Shown here: piece by piece, positions 8,668 through 18,254 of the stretch
How the letters are laid out: every line of letters begins with the position of its first letter
How positions within the stretch are numbered: the first letter of the stretch is position 1
The notes under the pieces: model-generated
What the model saw: only the letters and a program-made list of their open reading frames with translations
Databases searched by the model: none
Told to the model about the DNA's origin: nothing
Program-made: the position numbers and the translations under genes
Assembly (NCBI RefSeq): GCF_009372235.1
Contig: NZ_SULL01000013.1
Coordinates: forward strand, 62,001 to 126,000
DNA: 64,000 bases
From: Dickeya oryzae
Lineage (GTDB): Bacteria > Pseudomonadota > Gammaproteobacteria > Enterobacterales > Enterobacteriaceae
Direction of reading: 5' to 3'

Positions 8668-9777
8668 TTATTTCCCGCTTTTTACCTTGGTCCACGAGCG
8701 TGTAATCACACGGTCAATCTTGGGTGATTGCACCTTAAGCGTAAACAACTTGGCGCGAATATCCGCTGGCGGATAAATATTCGGGTTATTACGCACGTCA
8801 TCTTTCACCAGTGCAGTCGCCTCTTTATTGGGGTTGGCGTAATACACATGGTTACTGATGTTGGCAATCACCTCCGGTTTCAGCAGATAGTTAAGGAACT
8901 GATAGGCTGAATCCAGGTTCTTGGCATCTTTCGGAATGGCGAAGACGTCAAAGAATGCCAGCGCGCCTTCCTTCGGAACGCTATAGCTGATATTCACGCC
9001 ATTTTTCGCCTCTTTCGCCCGGTTGGCTGCCTGCATGACGTCGCCAGCCCAGCCGATCGCCACACAAATATCACCGTTGGCCAGATCGTTAATGTACTGG
9101 GATGAATGGAAATAGCGAATGCTCGGACGCAGTTTCAGCAGTAAATCCGTGGCGTCTTTGGTGTAATCCGATTCATTGGTACTGTTCGGATTTTTACCCT
9201 GATAGTTCAGCACCGTGGCATAAATCTCAGCCGGTGCGTCAAGGAAGGATACGCCACAGCTCTTGAGCTTCTCCAGGTTCTCCGGCTTCAACACCAGATC
9301 CCAGCTGTTAACCGGCGCATCTTTACCCAGTACGGCCTTAACCTTGTCGACGTTATAACCAATACCGGTGGTTGCCCACAGGTACGGCACCGCGTACTTA
9401 TGACCCGGATCGTGTTCTTCGATGAGCTTCATCAGCTCAGGATCAAGATTTTTGTAGTTCGGCAGTTTGCTCTTATCCAGTGGCTGGAAGACACCAGCAC
9501 TGATCTGGCGCCCCAGAAAACTGGCAGAAGGCACTACCAGGTCGAACCCTGTGCTGCCGGCCATCAGTTTGCCTTCCAGCACTTCGTTGGAGTCAAACAC
9601 GTCATACACGACTTTTATGCCACTCTCTTTCTGGAAGTTTTCCAGCGTGTCAGGCGCAATATAATCAGACCAGTTATAGACGTGCAGCGTTTTCTCTTCC
9701 GCCGATGCGGTGACGGACGCGGCCACCATTAAGCCGGCTAACACTCCCGAAAGCCATTTTTTACGTTGGGTGAACAT
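8668..9777 (-). CDS. potF: Putrescine-binding periplasmic protein PotF
   Basis: A 369-residue periplasmic binding protein that delivers putrescine to PotGHI. It has a Sec signal peptide (basic MFTQRKKW, hydrophobic core, cleavage near ASA-EE). The mature protein begins with the family motif TLHVYNWSDYIAPDTLENF and contains YAVPYLWATTGIGYN. The ATG has a strong GGAGGAAGG ribosome site. It is the first gene of the pot operon. Confidence 0.95.
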   Translation of the reverse strand: MFTQRKKWLSGVLAGLMVAASVTASAEEKTLHVYNWSDYIAPDTLENFQKESGIKVVYDVFDSNEVLEGKLMAGSTGFDLVVPSASFLGRQISAGVFQPLDKSKLPNYKNLDPELMKLIEEHDPGHKYAVPYLWATTGIGYNVDKVKAVLGKDAPVNSWDLVLKPENLEKLKSCGVSFLDAPAEIYATVLNYQGKNPNSTNESDYTKDATDLLLKLRPSIRYFHSSQYINDLANGDICVAIGWAGDVMQAANRAKEAKNGVNISYSVPKEGALAFFDVFAIPKDAKNLDSAYQFLNYLLKPEVIANISNHVYYANPNKEATALVKDDVRNNPNIYPPADIRAKLFTLKVQSPKIDRVITRSWTKVKSGK

Positions 9778-10107
9778 CCGTTCCTTCCTCCATACCAGGG
9801 GTAAATACAGGGGGGTGAATGCACAGTGTCAGCAAATAACACCGTTCTATGTTTCTTCATGCTCAGAATAACAACAGGCTCTGAATAACAACGATGATGC
9901 ATGGCTATGCATCCGCGTTTTTCATCATTAACACATTATTGGCTACAACGTTATTATCTGAACCATACAGAAATAAAGCATAACCGCACTATTCCGCCTG
10001 TACCATACCAGAAAGGAAAAAACAGGTTTTATCGATTATTTATTCACAATTTATCTATGTGCTACGCCCTGAAACGGCAAAGGCAGAAAAACATCCGGTT
10101 TAGATAA
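9778..10107. promoter_or_regulatory. potF upstream region with a 17-bp-period direct repeat and a palindrome
   Basis: This 330-base stretch has no credible gene and must hold the potF promoter. Two near-identical copies of GCTCwGAATAACAAC lie at 9861-9877 and 9878-9893. They are followed by a 7-bp inverted repeat GATGCAT-ggct-ATGCATC (9896-9913). The elements sit 84-136 bases upstream of potF and look like operator sites. The regulator is not recognised. Confidence 0.45.
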
Positions 10108-10130
10108 TAAAAAACCGCAGTAAATGCGGC
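10108..10130 (-). terminator. Intrinsic terminator of the nfsA-rimK-ybjN series
   Basis: On the minus strand a 5-bp stem (CCGCA / TGCGG) is followed by a run of six T residues. It lies about 50 bases after the ybjN stop codon. Confidence 0.75.
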
Positions 10131-10178
10131 TTAAATAAATAAGCAAAACTGATGACCAGCTATTGATCCATAACGTAA

Positions 10179-10658
10179 TCAATGCAGGCTTGAGGTGTTG
10201 AATCGTTCAGCAGGGCTCTCTTCCTCATCACCCAAAAACAGCAGATTATTGGCACTGGCTTCCATAATAACCATGGAAACCTGCTGCTCAGCCTGCTCCA
10301 TGAAATGGCGGAACTGTTCCAGAGTCATCCCCGCACCGGCACTGAATGTCTGGCAAACGATCAATTTGGGCAGGTTATCGTCCTGAATATCAAGAAACGC
10401 TTTAGCCGTCAGTGAGCTGGCGTTGATCTGGCTTAGATTACTCATCAATGGGATCAGGGCGGTGGGTTTCACTTCCGCCAGCGCGGAAAACAGGATGACG
10501 CTGTCGGCCATATCAACCTTGGCGTCAAACACCCCGTCAAAATTCTGCATGTGCGGCAAATGCAACGCCTGACAAGAATCACATTCGAAGTAAATAATGC
10601 CCAGTTGATCCAGCCACCGCCGAAGCAAATTCAAATCAGGGACGATGATTGAATCCAT
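10179..10658 (-). CDS. ybjN: YbjN family protein
   Basis: A 159-residue cytoplasmic protein of the YbjN (type III secretion chaperone-like fold) family. E. coli YbjN has 158 residues and is linked to effects on motility and stress responses. The conserved stretches CDSCQALHLPHMQNFDG and AKAFLDIQDDNLPKL are present. The ATG at 10658 is preferred over one seven codons upstream because it has a GAGG ribosome site and gives the family length. It lies downstream of rimK, as in E. coli. Confidence 0.9.
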   Translation of the reverse strand: MDSIIVPDLNLLRRWLDQLGIIYFECDSCQALHLPHMQNFDGVFDAKVDMADSVILFSALAEVKPTALIPLMSNLSQINASSLTAKAFLDIQDDNLPKLIVCQTFSAGAGMTLEQFRHFMEQAEQQVSMVIMEASANNLLFLGDEEESPAERFNTSSLH

Positions 10659-10811
10659 CTTGACCGCCTCATATTTCATGGAGATAAAAACCTGACCTAC
10701 GCAATGCCTAACTCAGGAATAGCCGGGCCACTCGTCATCACGAACTGGCCATTACAGCGCGTCAACGCGCTAAAAAACACATGGGCGCAACATATATCAC
10801 CCGCAATACTC

Positions 10812-11714
10812 TCACCCGGTTCTGGCTACCCGGGATACGGAGCGATGATGTTGTTCAATATATTCGATCATCATCCCTGCGATATCCAGCCCGGTAGCGG
10901 TTTCGATACCTTCCAGCCCGGGTGAGGCGTTGACCTCCATGACCAGAGGCCCTCGTGCCGAACGCAGTATATCAACACCCGCCACATTCAGTCCCAATGT
11001 TTTTGCGGCCTTTACCGCAGTTGCACGCTCTTGCGGCGTGATGCGTACCCGGCTGGCCGTTCCCCCCCGGTGCAGGTTGGAGCGAAAATCGCCCGGTTTA
11101 GCCTGCCGCTCGATAGCTGCTACCACGCGCTCGCCAATCACCAGACAACGGATGTCTTTCCCTTGTGCCTCACGTACATATTCCTGTACCAGGATATGCG
11201 CATTAAGGCCCCGAAAAGCATCAATAACACTTTCCGCCGCCTGCTGGGTTTCCGCCAGTACTACACCAATACCCTGAGTGCCTTCCACCAGCTTCACCAC
11301 CAGCGGTGCCCCACCGACCATTTTGATCAGATCCGCGGTATCATCCGGTGAATGGGCAAATCCGGTGATCGGTAAGTCAATACCCTGGCGTGCCAACAGT
11401 TGCAATGAGTGCAGTTTGTCGCGGGCACGGATGACCGACATCGCATTATTCAGCACCATGCTGCCCAGCATTTCAAACTGCCGTAACACCGCCGTACCAT
11501 AAAAAGTAATGGCGGCGCCGATGCGCGGGATCACGGCGTCATAGTGCCCGAGATGACGCCCACGGTAATGCACTGATGGCGCGGCAGAATTAATGTTCAT
11601 GTAACACGACAGCGGATTGAGCACCTCGATATCATGCTGCCGCTCTTCCGCCGCCGCGCATAGCCGCTTGCAAGAATAGAGAGAACCGTCCTGTGACAAA
11701 ATGGCGATTTTCAT
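10812..11714 (-). CDS. rimK: Ribosomal protein S6--L-glutamate ligase RimK
   Basis: An ATP-grasp ligase of 300 residues, exactly the E. coli length, that adds glutamates to the C-terminus of ribosomal protein S6 and can make poly-glutamate. Visible ATP-grasp features are [25 protein letters not shown] and the metal-binding [13 protein letters not shown] near the C-terminus. It starts 12 bases after nfsA, so the two are probably co-transcribed. A 153-base gap then separates it from ybjN. Confidence 0.95.
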   Translation of the reverse strand: MKIAILSQDGSLYSCKRLCAAAEERQHDIEVLNPLSCYMNINSAAPSVHYRGRHLGHYDAVIPRIGAAITFYGTAVLRQFEMLGSMVLNNAMSVIRARDKLHSLQLLARQGIDLPITGFAHSPDDTADLIKMVGGAPLVVKLVEGTQGIGVVLAETQQAAESVIDAFRGLNAHILVQEYVREAQGKDIRCLVIGERVVAAIERQAKPGDFRSNLHRGGTASRVRITPQERATAVKAAKTLGLNVAGVDILRSARGPLVMEVNASPGLEGIETATGLDIAGMMIEYIEQHHRSVSRVARTG

Positions 11715-11726
11715 AGCGCTCCAGTA

Positions 11727-12449
11727 CTACCGGGTGGCCCAGCCCTGCTGGTGCAGGTAGTCTAGCATGAACGGACGGCGCTCTTTGCTCAGGGTGCGCC
11801 GAATTTGGTCGCTCCAGCACTCCATACGCTGATTGCTGTCGCGATGGCGATAATACTCAACGATATGCTGATCGTATTGTGCCAGTAAGACACTATCCAA
11901 CGGTTGATAGCGGTTTTCATGCACGACCAATGCCGCCGGTAAACGCGGTTTGAGGTCAGGCTGCATCGCCGGATACCCAAGGCATAACCCAAACAACGGC
12001 AGTACCTGCTGTGGTAGCGCCAGCAGGCGCGTAACCTCAGCAATCTGATTACGAATGCCGCCAATGAAAACACCGCCCAACCCCAGCGACTCTGCTGCCA
12101 CCAGCGCGTTTTGTCCCATCAGCGCCGTATCAACGCTGCCAAGCAGCAATTGTTCGGCCAGGCCCAGTTCGGCCTGCGGGTAGATTTGCTGATGCCGATA
12201 AAAATCGGCGCAGAATACCCAAAACTCAGCGGCCTGCCCCACCCACGGCTGTTCGCCGGTCAGGTGCACCAGTTGCGAGCGCAGCGCCTGATCAGTAATA
12301 CGGATTATCGAACTGCATTGCAGAAAGCTGGACGTCGAGGCACTTTGCGCGGCGGCAATAATCGCGGTCCGCTGCTCATCACTAAGCGACTGGTCGGTAA
12401 ACGATCGGATGGAACGGTGCTGGCGTAACAGTGAAATGGTTGGCGTCAC
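11727..12449 (-). CDS. nfsA: Oxygen-insensitive NADPH nitroreductase NfsA
   Basis: An FMN-dependent nitroreductase of 240 residues that reduces nitro compounds and quinones with NADPH. The N-terminal HRSIRSFTDQ and SSFLQCSSIIRITD, the central AAESLGLGGVFIGGIRN, and the C-terminal LDYLHQQGWATR are characteristic. The GTG at 12449 gives the E. coli length and has AGGGA upstream; the frame runs further upstream without a family match. In E. coli the small gene ybjC precedes nfsA, but none is seen here. In E. coli the gene is SoxS-controlled; no clear site was found here. Confidence 0.93.
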   Translation of the reverse strand: MTPTISLLRQHRSIRSFTDQSLSDEQRTAIIAAAQSASTSSFLQCSSIIRITDQALRSQLVHLTGEQPWVGQAAEFWVFCADFYRHQQIYPQAELGLAEQLLLGSVDTALMGQNALVAAESLGLGGVFIGGIRNQIAEVTRLLALPQQVLPLFGLCLGYPAMQPDLKPRLPAALVVHENRYQPLDSVLLAQYDQHIVEYYRHRDSNQRMECWSDQIRRTLSKERRPFMLDYLHQQGWATR

Positions 12450-12945
12450 GTTGAATATCCCTGAAAAACAATGGTGAGATGACACACGCTGACGACGTGG
12501 GCTGCACAAATTATAGGGCTTGGGGCGCATCGTTTAGCGATAAACAACTTATATCCGCCATACGTCACGTTGCAGAGGCGCTGGCTTTCTCATTGCCCAC
12601 TCACATTCCCCATCAATGTCACGCATCAATAGGCTACGCCCTGGCACCACCGCAGTCTCACGCCATCAAGAACATCAGTGAGTATATGTCAGACCTGTCG
12701 GTAGACCAACGTTACACGCGATTTTAGTCAATCGTGGTCAATAGATGCGACGAACCACGACACAATATGAGTACAGGCAAACAAAACAAGACATAGATGA
12801 CGCTAATCGTTATAACAGGCAATGACTACTTCAGATCGCCACGGATTGCGGGCATAGTAACGCGGTTGGCGAAAACCGTTTACAATTATGGGTAGGTCGT
12901 GATAACAGAGATACCCAGATAACATAGAGATGTTAAGGAGTTTAC
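12450..12945. promoter_or_regulatory. Divergent nfsA/grxA intergenic region
   Basis: About 500 bases hold the two divergent promoters. A TACAAT hexamer at 12881-12886 is a plausible grxA -10, without a good -35, as expected for an activator-dependent promoter. OxyR control of grxA is known in E. coli, but only a poor match to the OxyR pattern (near 12793) was seen. An 82-codon frame at 12479-12727 has no recognisable features and is not called. Confidence 0.35.
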
Positions 12946-13203
12946 ATGTACGCAGTTATTTTTGGTCGTCCTGGTTGTCCTTATTGTGTCCGAGCCAAAG
13001 AACTGGCTGAAAAATTGACCGAAGAGCGCGACGATTTCAATTACCGCTACGTTGATATTCATGCAGAAGGCATCAGCAAAGCGGATTTGTCTAAGACAGT
13101 GGGTAAACCGGTAGAGACCGTACCTCAGATTTTCCTGGATGAAAAACACATTGGCGGCTGCACTGACTTCGAAGCCTATGCCAGAGAGCATCTGCTTAAT
13201 TAA
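12946..13203 (+). CDS. grxA: Glutaredoxin 1 GrxA
   Basis: An 85-residue glutaredoxin that reduces ribonucleotide reductase, PAPS reductase and mixed disulphides with glutathione. The dithiol active site GCPYC is at residues 10-14. The glutathione-binding VETVPQIF and GGCTDFEAY follow. Length equals E. coli Grx1. A TAAGGAG ribosome site lies 6 bases before the ATG. It runs towards ybjM, as in E. coli. Confidence 0.96.
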   Translation: MYAVIFGRPGCPYCVRAKELAEKLTEERDDFNYRYVDIHAEGISKADLSKTVGKPVETVPQIFLDEKHIGGCTDFEAYAREHLLN

Positions 13204-13225
13204 TCCGGCTGAGTTTATCTGCTCA

Positions 13226-13254
13226 TCACCAAGGCACCGGGAGTGCCCTGGTGA
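13226..13254. terminator. Hairpin between convergent grxA and ybjM
   Basis: A 12-bp stem with one mismatch (TCACCAAGGCAC / GTGCCCTGGTGA) and a 5-base loop, 23 bases after grxA. The T run is weak, so termination efficiency is uncertain. Confidence 0.55.
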
Positions 13255-13285
13255 TTGTGACTCCCCGTCGCGGGCATATCAGCGC

Positions 13286-13657
13286 TTAACGTAAATAATG
13301 CAGACTCACCGCCCGTAAGAAGAGAAACGCTAACGCTCCCATCAGACACCAGAACACGGCGCTACAGAGATAAGCCAGTTCCTGCCAGAACGACAGACTG
13401 GGGAAATACCACAGTTGCAGCACCAACAGACAAACAGGTATCGCCACCAGCGCGCCCATAAGGGGATAACGCAATCGCCGATTACGCGACAAGTAGCTTG
13501 ATGCCATTCCCGGCAATAAAAACAACAGCATCCCCGGATCACCATGAAAGCCGTCTTCCAGCGAAGTCCCCACGATACGCATCTTTTGACTTAAAAATAC
13601 TAACGTAAACAAGACAAAACAGCTGACAACGCCCAGCCACCCTCTATTGCCTGCCAT
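13286..13657 (-). CDS. ybjM: YbjM inner-membrane protein
   Basis: A 123-residue membrane protein of unknown function with four hydrophobic segments. The stretch SFWQELAYLCSAVFWCLMGAL near the C-terminus and the placement between grxA and ybjL identify it as the E. coli ybjM equivalent (125 residues). A ribosome site (GGGGAGG) lies just upstream of the ATG. Confidence 0.85.
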   Translation of the reverse strand: MAGNRGWLGVVSCFVLFTLVFLSQKMRIVGTSLEDGFHGDPGMLLFLLPGMASSYLSRNRRLRYPLMGALVAIPVCLLVLQLWYFPSLSFWQELAYLCSAVFWCLMGALAFLFLRAVSLHYLR

Positions 13658-14003
13658 GTGAGCCTCCCCGAAATAGACTAAACCTGCGCATAACGGAGCA
13701 ACGGTTGTCGCCCACTACCATCATGCGCAGCAGGTATCCCTGATGGGACGAAAAGCCAGCTTCGCGGTGATTTATCGGTATCACCGGCTGGTTGTCCGCC
13801 GGAGAAATCACTAAAATGACTGCGTCATGCCAGACGGTATTTCCCGTCTTTTGAGACGTTGCCGGATAAAAAACAATGGGGTCCGCTCCTTTCTTATCAT
13901 CATAGTGTCGTCCAGACATGGTCAGCGCCCCTTTAATGGGGTAAATTTAGTCTAAATTATTTTTTATATCAATAATTTACCAGTAAACAACAAGTTACAT
14001 TCC
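13658..14003. promoter_or_regulatory. Divergent ybjM/ybjL intergenic region
   Basis: This region carries the promoters of ybjM and ybjL. A short inverted repeat CCCC-tttaat-GGGG lies at 13927-13940. An A+T-rich stretch with AAATTTAGTCTAAATT follows before ybjL. A 91-codon minus-strand frame (13644-13919) has a possible AGGGGCG ribosome site but overlaps the ybjM start and shows no recognisable domain, so I do not call it a gene. Confidence 0.35.
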
Positions 14004-15692
14004 ATGAATATAAACGTCGCTGATTTGTTAAACGGGAATTACATTCTGCTGTTATTCGTCGTTCTCTGTTTAGGTCTTTGTCTGGGGAAACTGCGGCTCG
14101 GCTCGGTTCAACTGGGTAATTCTATTGGCGTTCTGGTGGTGTCGCTGTTACTGGGACAACAACATTTCGCTATTAATACCGAGGCGCTGAACCTTGGCTT
14201 TATGCTTTTTATCTTTTGCGTAGGTGTTGAAGCCGGTCCCAACTTTTTCTCGATTTTTTTCCGGGATGGTAAAAATTACCTGATGCTGGCGATGGTGATG
14301 GTCAGTAGCGCATTGCTGATAGCGCTGGTGTTGGGCAAGGTATTCGGTTGGGGGATAGGTCTGACCGCCGGTATGCTGGCCGGTGCCATGACCTCAACCC
14401 CCGTACTGGTGGGGGCTGGCGATGCGCTGCGTAACACCATTAGCCTTGGGCCACAGTTGTCGATAACGCAGGAGCAGTTGAGCCTCGGTTACGCTCTGAC
14501 CTATCTGATTGGTCTGGTCAGCCTGATATTTGGTGCTCGCTATCTGCCTAAATTACAGCATCAGGATTTGCCGACCAGCGCCCAGCAGATTGCCCGTGAA
14601 CGCGGGCTGGACACCGACAGTCAGCGTAAAATCTATCTGCCAATCATTCGTGCTTATCGCGTCGGCCCTGAACTGGTGGCCTGGGCTGATGGTAAAAACC
14701 TACGCGAGCTGGGTATTTATCGCCAGACCGGATGTTATATCGAACGTATCCGGCGTAATGGCATTCTGGCGACACCGGACGGCGACGCCGTACTGCAATT
14801 AGGGGATGAAATCGCACTGGTGGGATATCCCGACGCGCACGCTCGCCTGAACCCCAACTTCCGCGACGGCAAAGAAGTGTTCGAGCGCGAACTGCTGGAT
14901 ATGCGGATAGTGACCGAGGAGATTGTGGTGAAAAACCACAATGCCGTAGGTAAGCGTTTAAGTCAGTTGAAACTGACCGATCACGGCTGCTTCCTCAACC
15001 GCATCGTACGCAGCCAAATCGAGATGCCCATTGATGACGGCGTGGTATTGAACAAAGGTGATGTCCTGCAAGTCAGCGGCGACGCCCGCCGGGTAAAAAG
15101 CATTGCGGATCGCATTGGCTTTATTTCCATCCACAGCCAGGTCACCGATCTGCTGGCGTTTTGCGCCTTTTTCATCATCGGTATTATGGTCGGGTTGATT
15201 ACCTTCCAGTTCCGCAATTTTTCCTTCGGTATCGGCAACGCCGCCGGTTTACTGTTTTCCGGCATCATGCTCGGTTTTTTACGCGCCAACCATCCGACGT
15301 TCGGTTATATCCCTCAGGGCGCATTGAATATGGTGAAAGAGTTCGGGTTGATGGTGTTCATGGCTGGGGTGGGACTCAGCGCAGGCAGCACCATCAATCA
15401 TAGCTTTGGCGATGTTGGCATTCAGATGGTGCTGTCCGGGTTGATTGTCAGCCTGCTGCCGGTCGTGGTCTGCTTCCTGTTTGGTGCCTATGTGTTGCGC
15501 ATGAATCGGGCGTTGCTATTTGGTGCCATCATGGGCGCTCGTACCTGTGCACCCGCTATGGAGATTATCAGCGATACCGCTCGCAGTAATATCCCGGCGT
15601 TGGGCTACGCCGGAACCTATGCCATCGCCAACGTACTGCTGACACTGGCCGGTTCGTTGATTGTGGTTATCTGGCCGCAATTGCCCGGCTGA
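14004..15692 (+). CDS. ybjL: YbjL, aspartate-alanine exchanger (AAE) family transporter
   Basis: A 562-residue membrane transporter of the AspT/AAE family. Two blocks of hydrophobic segments (about residues 12-185 and 380-560) flank two cytoplasmic TrkA-C (RCK_C) domains at about 200-375, where [13 protein letters not shown] and [14 protein letters not shown] lie. Family membrane motifs [14 protein letters not shown] and [14 protein letters not shown] are present. The natural substrate of E. coli YbjL is not firmly known. The gene is directly followed by rybB, as in E. coli. Confidence 0.93.
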   Translation: MNINVADLLNGNYILLLFVVLCLGLCLGKLRLGSVQLGNSIGVLVVSLLLGQQHFAINTEALNLGFMLFIFCVGVEAGPNFFSIFFRDGKNYLMLAMVMVSSALLIALVLGKVFGWGIGLTAGMLAGAMTSTPVLVGAGDALRNTISLGPQLSITQEQLSLGYALTYLIGLVSLIFGARYLPKLQHQDLPTSAQQIARERGLDTDSQRKIYLPIIRAYRVGPELVAWADGKNLRELGIYRQTGCYIERIRRNGILATPDGDAVLQLGDEIALVGYPDAHARLNPNFRDGKEVFERELLDMRIVTEEIVVKNHNAVGKRLSQLKLTDHGCFLNRIVRSQIEMPIDDGVVLNKGDVLQVSGDARRVKSIADRIGFISIHSQVTDLLAFCAFFIIGIMVGLITFQFRNFSFGIGNAAGLLFSGIMLGFLRANHPTFGYIPQGALNMVKEFGLMVFMAGVGLSAGSTINHSFGDVGIQMVLSGLIVSLLPVVVCFLFGAYVLRMNRALLFGAIMGARTCAPAMEIISDTARSNIPALGYAGTYAIANVLLTLAGSLIVVIWPQLPG

Positions 15693-15734
15693 GGTGATTT
15701 TGTAAAGCAACGTCAATTTTTTTTCAAATTACGC

Positions 15735-15762
15735 AGAACTTTTTTCCAGGGGTAAAGTCTGA
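15735..15762 (+). promoter_or_regulatory. Sigma-E promoter of rybB
   Basis: AGAACTT (15735-15741), a 16-base spacer, and TCTGA (15758-15762) match the sigma-E consensus of GGAACTT and TCTGA. The RNA start inferred from the conserved 5' end is 7 bases further on. This is the architecture of the E. coli rybB promoter. Confidence 0.85.
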
Positions 15763-15768
15763 GTTAAT

Positions 15769-15852
15769 GCCACTGCTTTTCTTTGATATCCCTGAATTGA
15801 GGAGCCCGTCGTTCACGCCGGTTAGGTTCAAGAACGACGGGCATTTTCTTTT
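15769..15852 (+). ncRNA. rybB: Small RNA RybB
   Basis: An Hfq-dependent small RNA made under envelope stress that represses porin and other outer-membrane protein messages. The 5' end GCCACTGCTTTTCTTTGAT is the RybB seed region known from E. coli and Salmonella. The 3' part is an intrinsic terminator: an 11-bp stem (GCCCGTCGTTC / GAACGACGGGC, 15804-15842) with a 17-base loop and a T-rich tail. A sigma-E promoter lies at the right distance upstream. The position immediately after ybjL is conserved. The stem sequence differs from E. coli, but the seed and fold are kept. The terminator may also stop transcripts from ybjL. Confidence 0.93.
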
Positions 15853-16225
15853 AGGTATGCCCGTTAGGTATGACCCAAGAGTTCCCTTCCACACCTTACG
15901 TCACCTGTGCCGCCCCGATGCTTCCTGTCTTATTCTGTTATCTTCGTCCTCACTGTAAACAGCAGACGCGTTACGTTAATAAGCCGGTCTAATAAGCGCC
16001 GCCGCGTTATAACATTTGCACGATAGATTTGCGCCTTGCATTTCATGAAGGTTATATTAATGCTCCGTCTGCTGAGGAATCAGCACACATTGCCTGCGGT
16101 TAACCATTCCCGGTGCATTTCCTTTTACCCCATTTTTATCCTGATTCAGGTGTAGCCATGAACGATGGTACAGCGTGGGGTGATCCTGCATTGGAACGCG
16201 TTGGACCGGTCTTATTGAGGAAAAC
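15853..16225 (+). promoter_or_regulatory. deoR upstream region
   Basis: No gene is seen in these 370 bases. A candidate promoter is TTGCGC (16029-16034), 18 bases, TATATT (16053-16058). A 38-codon frame begins at 16159 and overlaps the deoR start out of frame; it could be a leader peptide, but nothing supports it beyond an AGGTG upstream. Confidence 0.3.
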
Positions 16226-16996
16226 ATGGAAACGCGTCGCGCAGCAAGGCTTCACAAACTGGCTCAGGCTTTAAAAAAGGCCGATAAACTGCACCTGAAG
16301 GATGCAGCACAACTGCTCGGCGTCTCTGAAATGACGGTCCGGCGTGACCTGAACGCACACCCCGATGTGTCTGTAGTGCTGCTGGGCGGCTATGTCGTTT
16401 GTGACCCAAAAAACAACGGTGCGACCAGTTATTTTGTCTCCGATCAGCAGACCAAACACGTGGTAGAAAAGAACATCGTGGGTGAACTGGCGGCTGCCTG
16501 CATCGAACCCAACGATACACTCTTCTTCGACTGCGGCACGACCATCCCGTTCATTATTGCCGCTATTCCAGACGACCTGCCGTTTACCGCGATCTGTTAT
16601 TCACTCAATACGTTTATGGCATTACAGGACAAACCGAACGGTCGGGTGATTTTGTGCGGCGGAGAGTTTCATCCTGACAATGCTATTTTTACCCCGTTGG
16701 GGCACCAGCACGAACTGGATCAGATCTGTCCAACCAAAGCCTTCATTTCAGCAGGCGGCATTGACACACAAGCCGGAGCGACCTGCTTTAGCTTCGCTGA
16801 ACTGGCGATAAAGCATCGCGCCATGGCGCTGTCTCAACAGGTCATTCTGGCAGTGGACAGCAGCAAATTCGGCAAGCGTAAACCCACCCGCATTGGTGCG
16901 CTGACATTATTTGATACGATTATCACTAACCGTGCACCGGATAATGACTATCTCCACTACCTCAAAGCCAACAACATCGAGCTATTGACCCCTTAA
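16226..16996 (+). CDS. deoR: Deoxyribose operon repressor DeoR
   Basis: A 256-residue DeoR-family repressor that in E. coli controls deoCABD and nupG and is released by deoxyribose-5-phosphate. The N-terminal helix-turn-helix lies at about residues 22-42 (LHLKDAAQLLGVSEMTVRRDL). The sugar-phosphate-binding domain contains DTLFFDCGTT and GATCFSFAELAIKH. The first residues METRR and the position next to dacC match E. coli deoR itself rather than another family member. TTGAGGAAAAC precedes the ATG. Confidence 0.9.
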   Translation: METRRAARLHKLAQALKKADKLHLKDAAQLLGVSEMTVRRDLNAHPDVSVVLLGGYVVCDPKNNGATSYFVSDQQTKHVVEKNIVGELAAACIEPNDTLFFDCGTTIPFIIAAIPDDLPFTAICYSLNTFMALQDKPNGRVILCGGEFHPDNAIFTPLGHQHELDQICPTKAFISAGGIDTQAGATCFSFAELAIKHRAMALSQQVILAVDSSKFGKRKPTRIGALTLFDTIITNRAPDNDYLHYLKANNIELLTP

Positions 16997-17001
16997 CCCT
17001 T

Positions 17002-17034
17002 CGCTGCAGTCGGCATTTTAAGCCCACTGCAGCG
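17002..17034. terminator. Hairpin between convergent deoR and dacC
   Basis: A 9-bp stem (CGCTGCAGT / ACTGCAGCG) whose loop contains a second GGC/GCC pairing. It lies 6 bases after deoR and 12 bases before the end of dacC. T runs are weak on both sides. Confidence 0.6.
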
Positions 17035-17045
17035 CCTTATTCCTG

Positions 17046-18254
17046 TCAGCCAAATAATCCGCCAAACCAGCCGGACAACGTCATCAAAATGGTATCCCAT
17101 AAGCGGCCAAAAAAGCCTGCTTGCGGTATGTCATCCATCACCACCAGTGGGCGTTGGCCGATGCTGTTGCCATCGAGTTGGAAATCAATCGTGCCGACAA
17201 CCTGCCCTTTTTTCAGCGGGGCTTGCAACTGCCGCTGCGCCAACGTAAAGCTGGCTTTCAGATTTTTAGCCTGCCCTTTTGGCACCGTCATCGCGGCATC
17301 CTGCGCTACCCCTAATCTGACTTGCTTTTCGCTACCAAGCCATACCCGTTGGGTCGTAAAGGGGGTGTCGCTGCGTATCAACGTCGCAGTTTCAAAGAAA
17401 CGGAGCCCCCAGGTCAGCAATTTTTCACTTTCCCGAAAACGGATGCTGTCGGAAGGCGCACCCAGTACCACCGAAATCAGCCGCATGTCACTATCGACAG
17501 CCGAGGCCACCAGACTGTGGCCAGCACCATCGGTATAGCCGGTTTTCACCCCATCCACACGCAAGTTACTGCTCCACAGCAAACGGTTACGGTTTGGCTG
17601 GCGGATATTATTGAATGTGAACTCTTTCTCACTATGTAAGGCGTATTCGCTCGGTACATCGCGAATCAACGCCTGTGTCAGACGTGCCATGTCACGGGCC
17701 GTACTGTACTGCCCTGGCGTATCCAGACCATGTACCGTCAGAAAATGGGTATTCGTCAACCCCAGCGTCGCGGCGTACTGGTTCATCAGGCTGACAAACG
17801 CGTTCTGGCTTCCGGCGACATAATCCGCCAGTGCGATACTGGCATCATTACCCGACTGAATCACTATCCCTTTATTAAGATCGGACACCGAAATCTGATC
17901 ACCCGGCTTGAGGAACATCAGTGACGACCCACGTAACGTCGGATTACCACCAGCCCAGGCGTCTTTTCCAACCGTCACTTTATCGTCTGGTGTGATCTTA
18001 CCCACTTTGATGGCCTGCCCAATCACATAGCTCGACATGATCTTGGTCAGGCTAGCGGGATCGAGTCTGGTATCTGCATTTGACTCGGCCAGCACCCGAC
18101 CGCTGGCGTAATCGATCAAGATAAACGCTTTGGCGTCAATTTGCGGTGGAGGCGTCATCTGCTCGGCCTGAAGTACCGGCGAAACCGCCATCAACATCCC
18201 GGTAGCGGCGGCAACGATGCGTCGCCAGGAAATGCGAGGTGTCACTATCTTCAT
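17046..18254 (-). CDS. dacC: D-alanyl-D-alanine carboxypeptidase DacC (PBP6)
   Basis: A periplasmic serine DD-carboxypeptidase that trims pentapeptide side chains of peptidoglycan. From the ATG at 18254 it has 402 residues (E. coli 400). After a signal peptide ending near LQA-EQ come the catalytic motifs SLTK (Ser68, Lys71), SGND, and KTG in [15 protein letters not shown]. The C-terminal PBP5-type domain ends in an amphipathic anchor ([20 protein letters not shown]). The frame continues to 18320 without family match, so the later start is preferred although its ribosome site is poor. Confidence 0.93.
   Translation of the reverse strand: MKIVTPRISWRRIVAAATGMLMAVSPVLQAEQMTPPPQIDAKAFILIDYASGRVLAESNADTRLDPASLTKIMSSYVIGQAIKVGKITPDDKVTVGKDAWAGGNPTLRGSSLMFLKPGDQISVSDLNKGIVIQSGNDASIALADYVAGSQNAFVSLMNQYAATLGLTNTHFLTVHGLDTPGQYSTARDMARLTQALIRDVPSEYALHSEKEFTFNNIRQPNRNRLLWSSNLRVDGVKTGYTDGAGHSLVASAVDSDMRLISVVLGAPSDSIRFRESEKLLTWGLRFFETATLIRSDTPFTTQRVWLGSEKQVRLGVAQDAAMTVPKGQAKNLKASFTLAQRQLQAPLKKGQVVGTIDFQLDGNSIGQRPLVVMDDIPQAGFFGRLWDTILMTLSGWFGGLFG

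Noticed and set aside
12479-12727. 82-codon plus-strand frame between nfsA and grxA
   Set aside because: No ribosome site or family resemblance; it occupies the nfsA promoter region.
12793-12810. Possible OxyR site upstream of grxA
   Set aside because: Only one half-site resembles the ATAG-type pattern; too many mismatches in the rest.
13644-13919. 91-codon minus-strand frame upstream of ybjM
   Set aside because: It overlaps the ybjM start, has no recognisable domain and lies where promoters are expected; the only support is a possible AGGGGCG site.
15767-15958. 63-codon plus-strand frame after ybjL
   Set aside because: It runs straight through the RybB RNA and its terminator, which explain the sequence better.
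16159-16275. 38-codon frame that could be a deoR leader peptide
   Set aside because: No conserved feature; it overlaps deoR out of frame and needs an unproven start.
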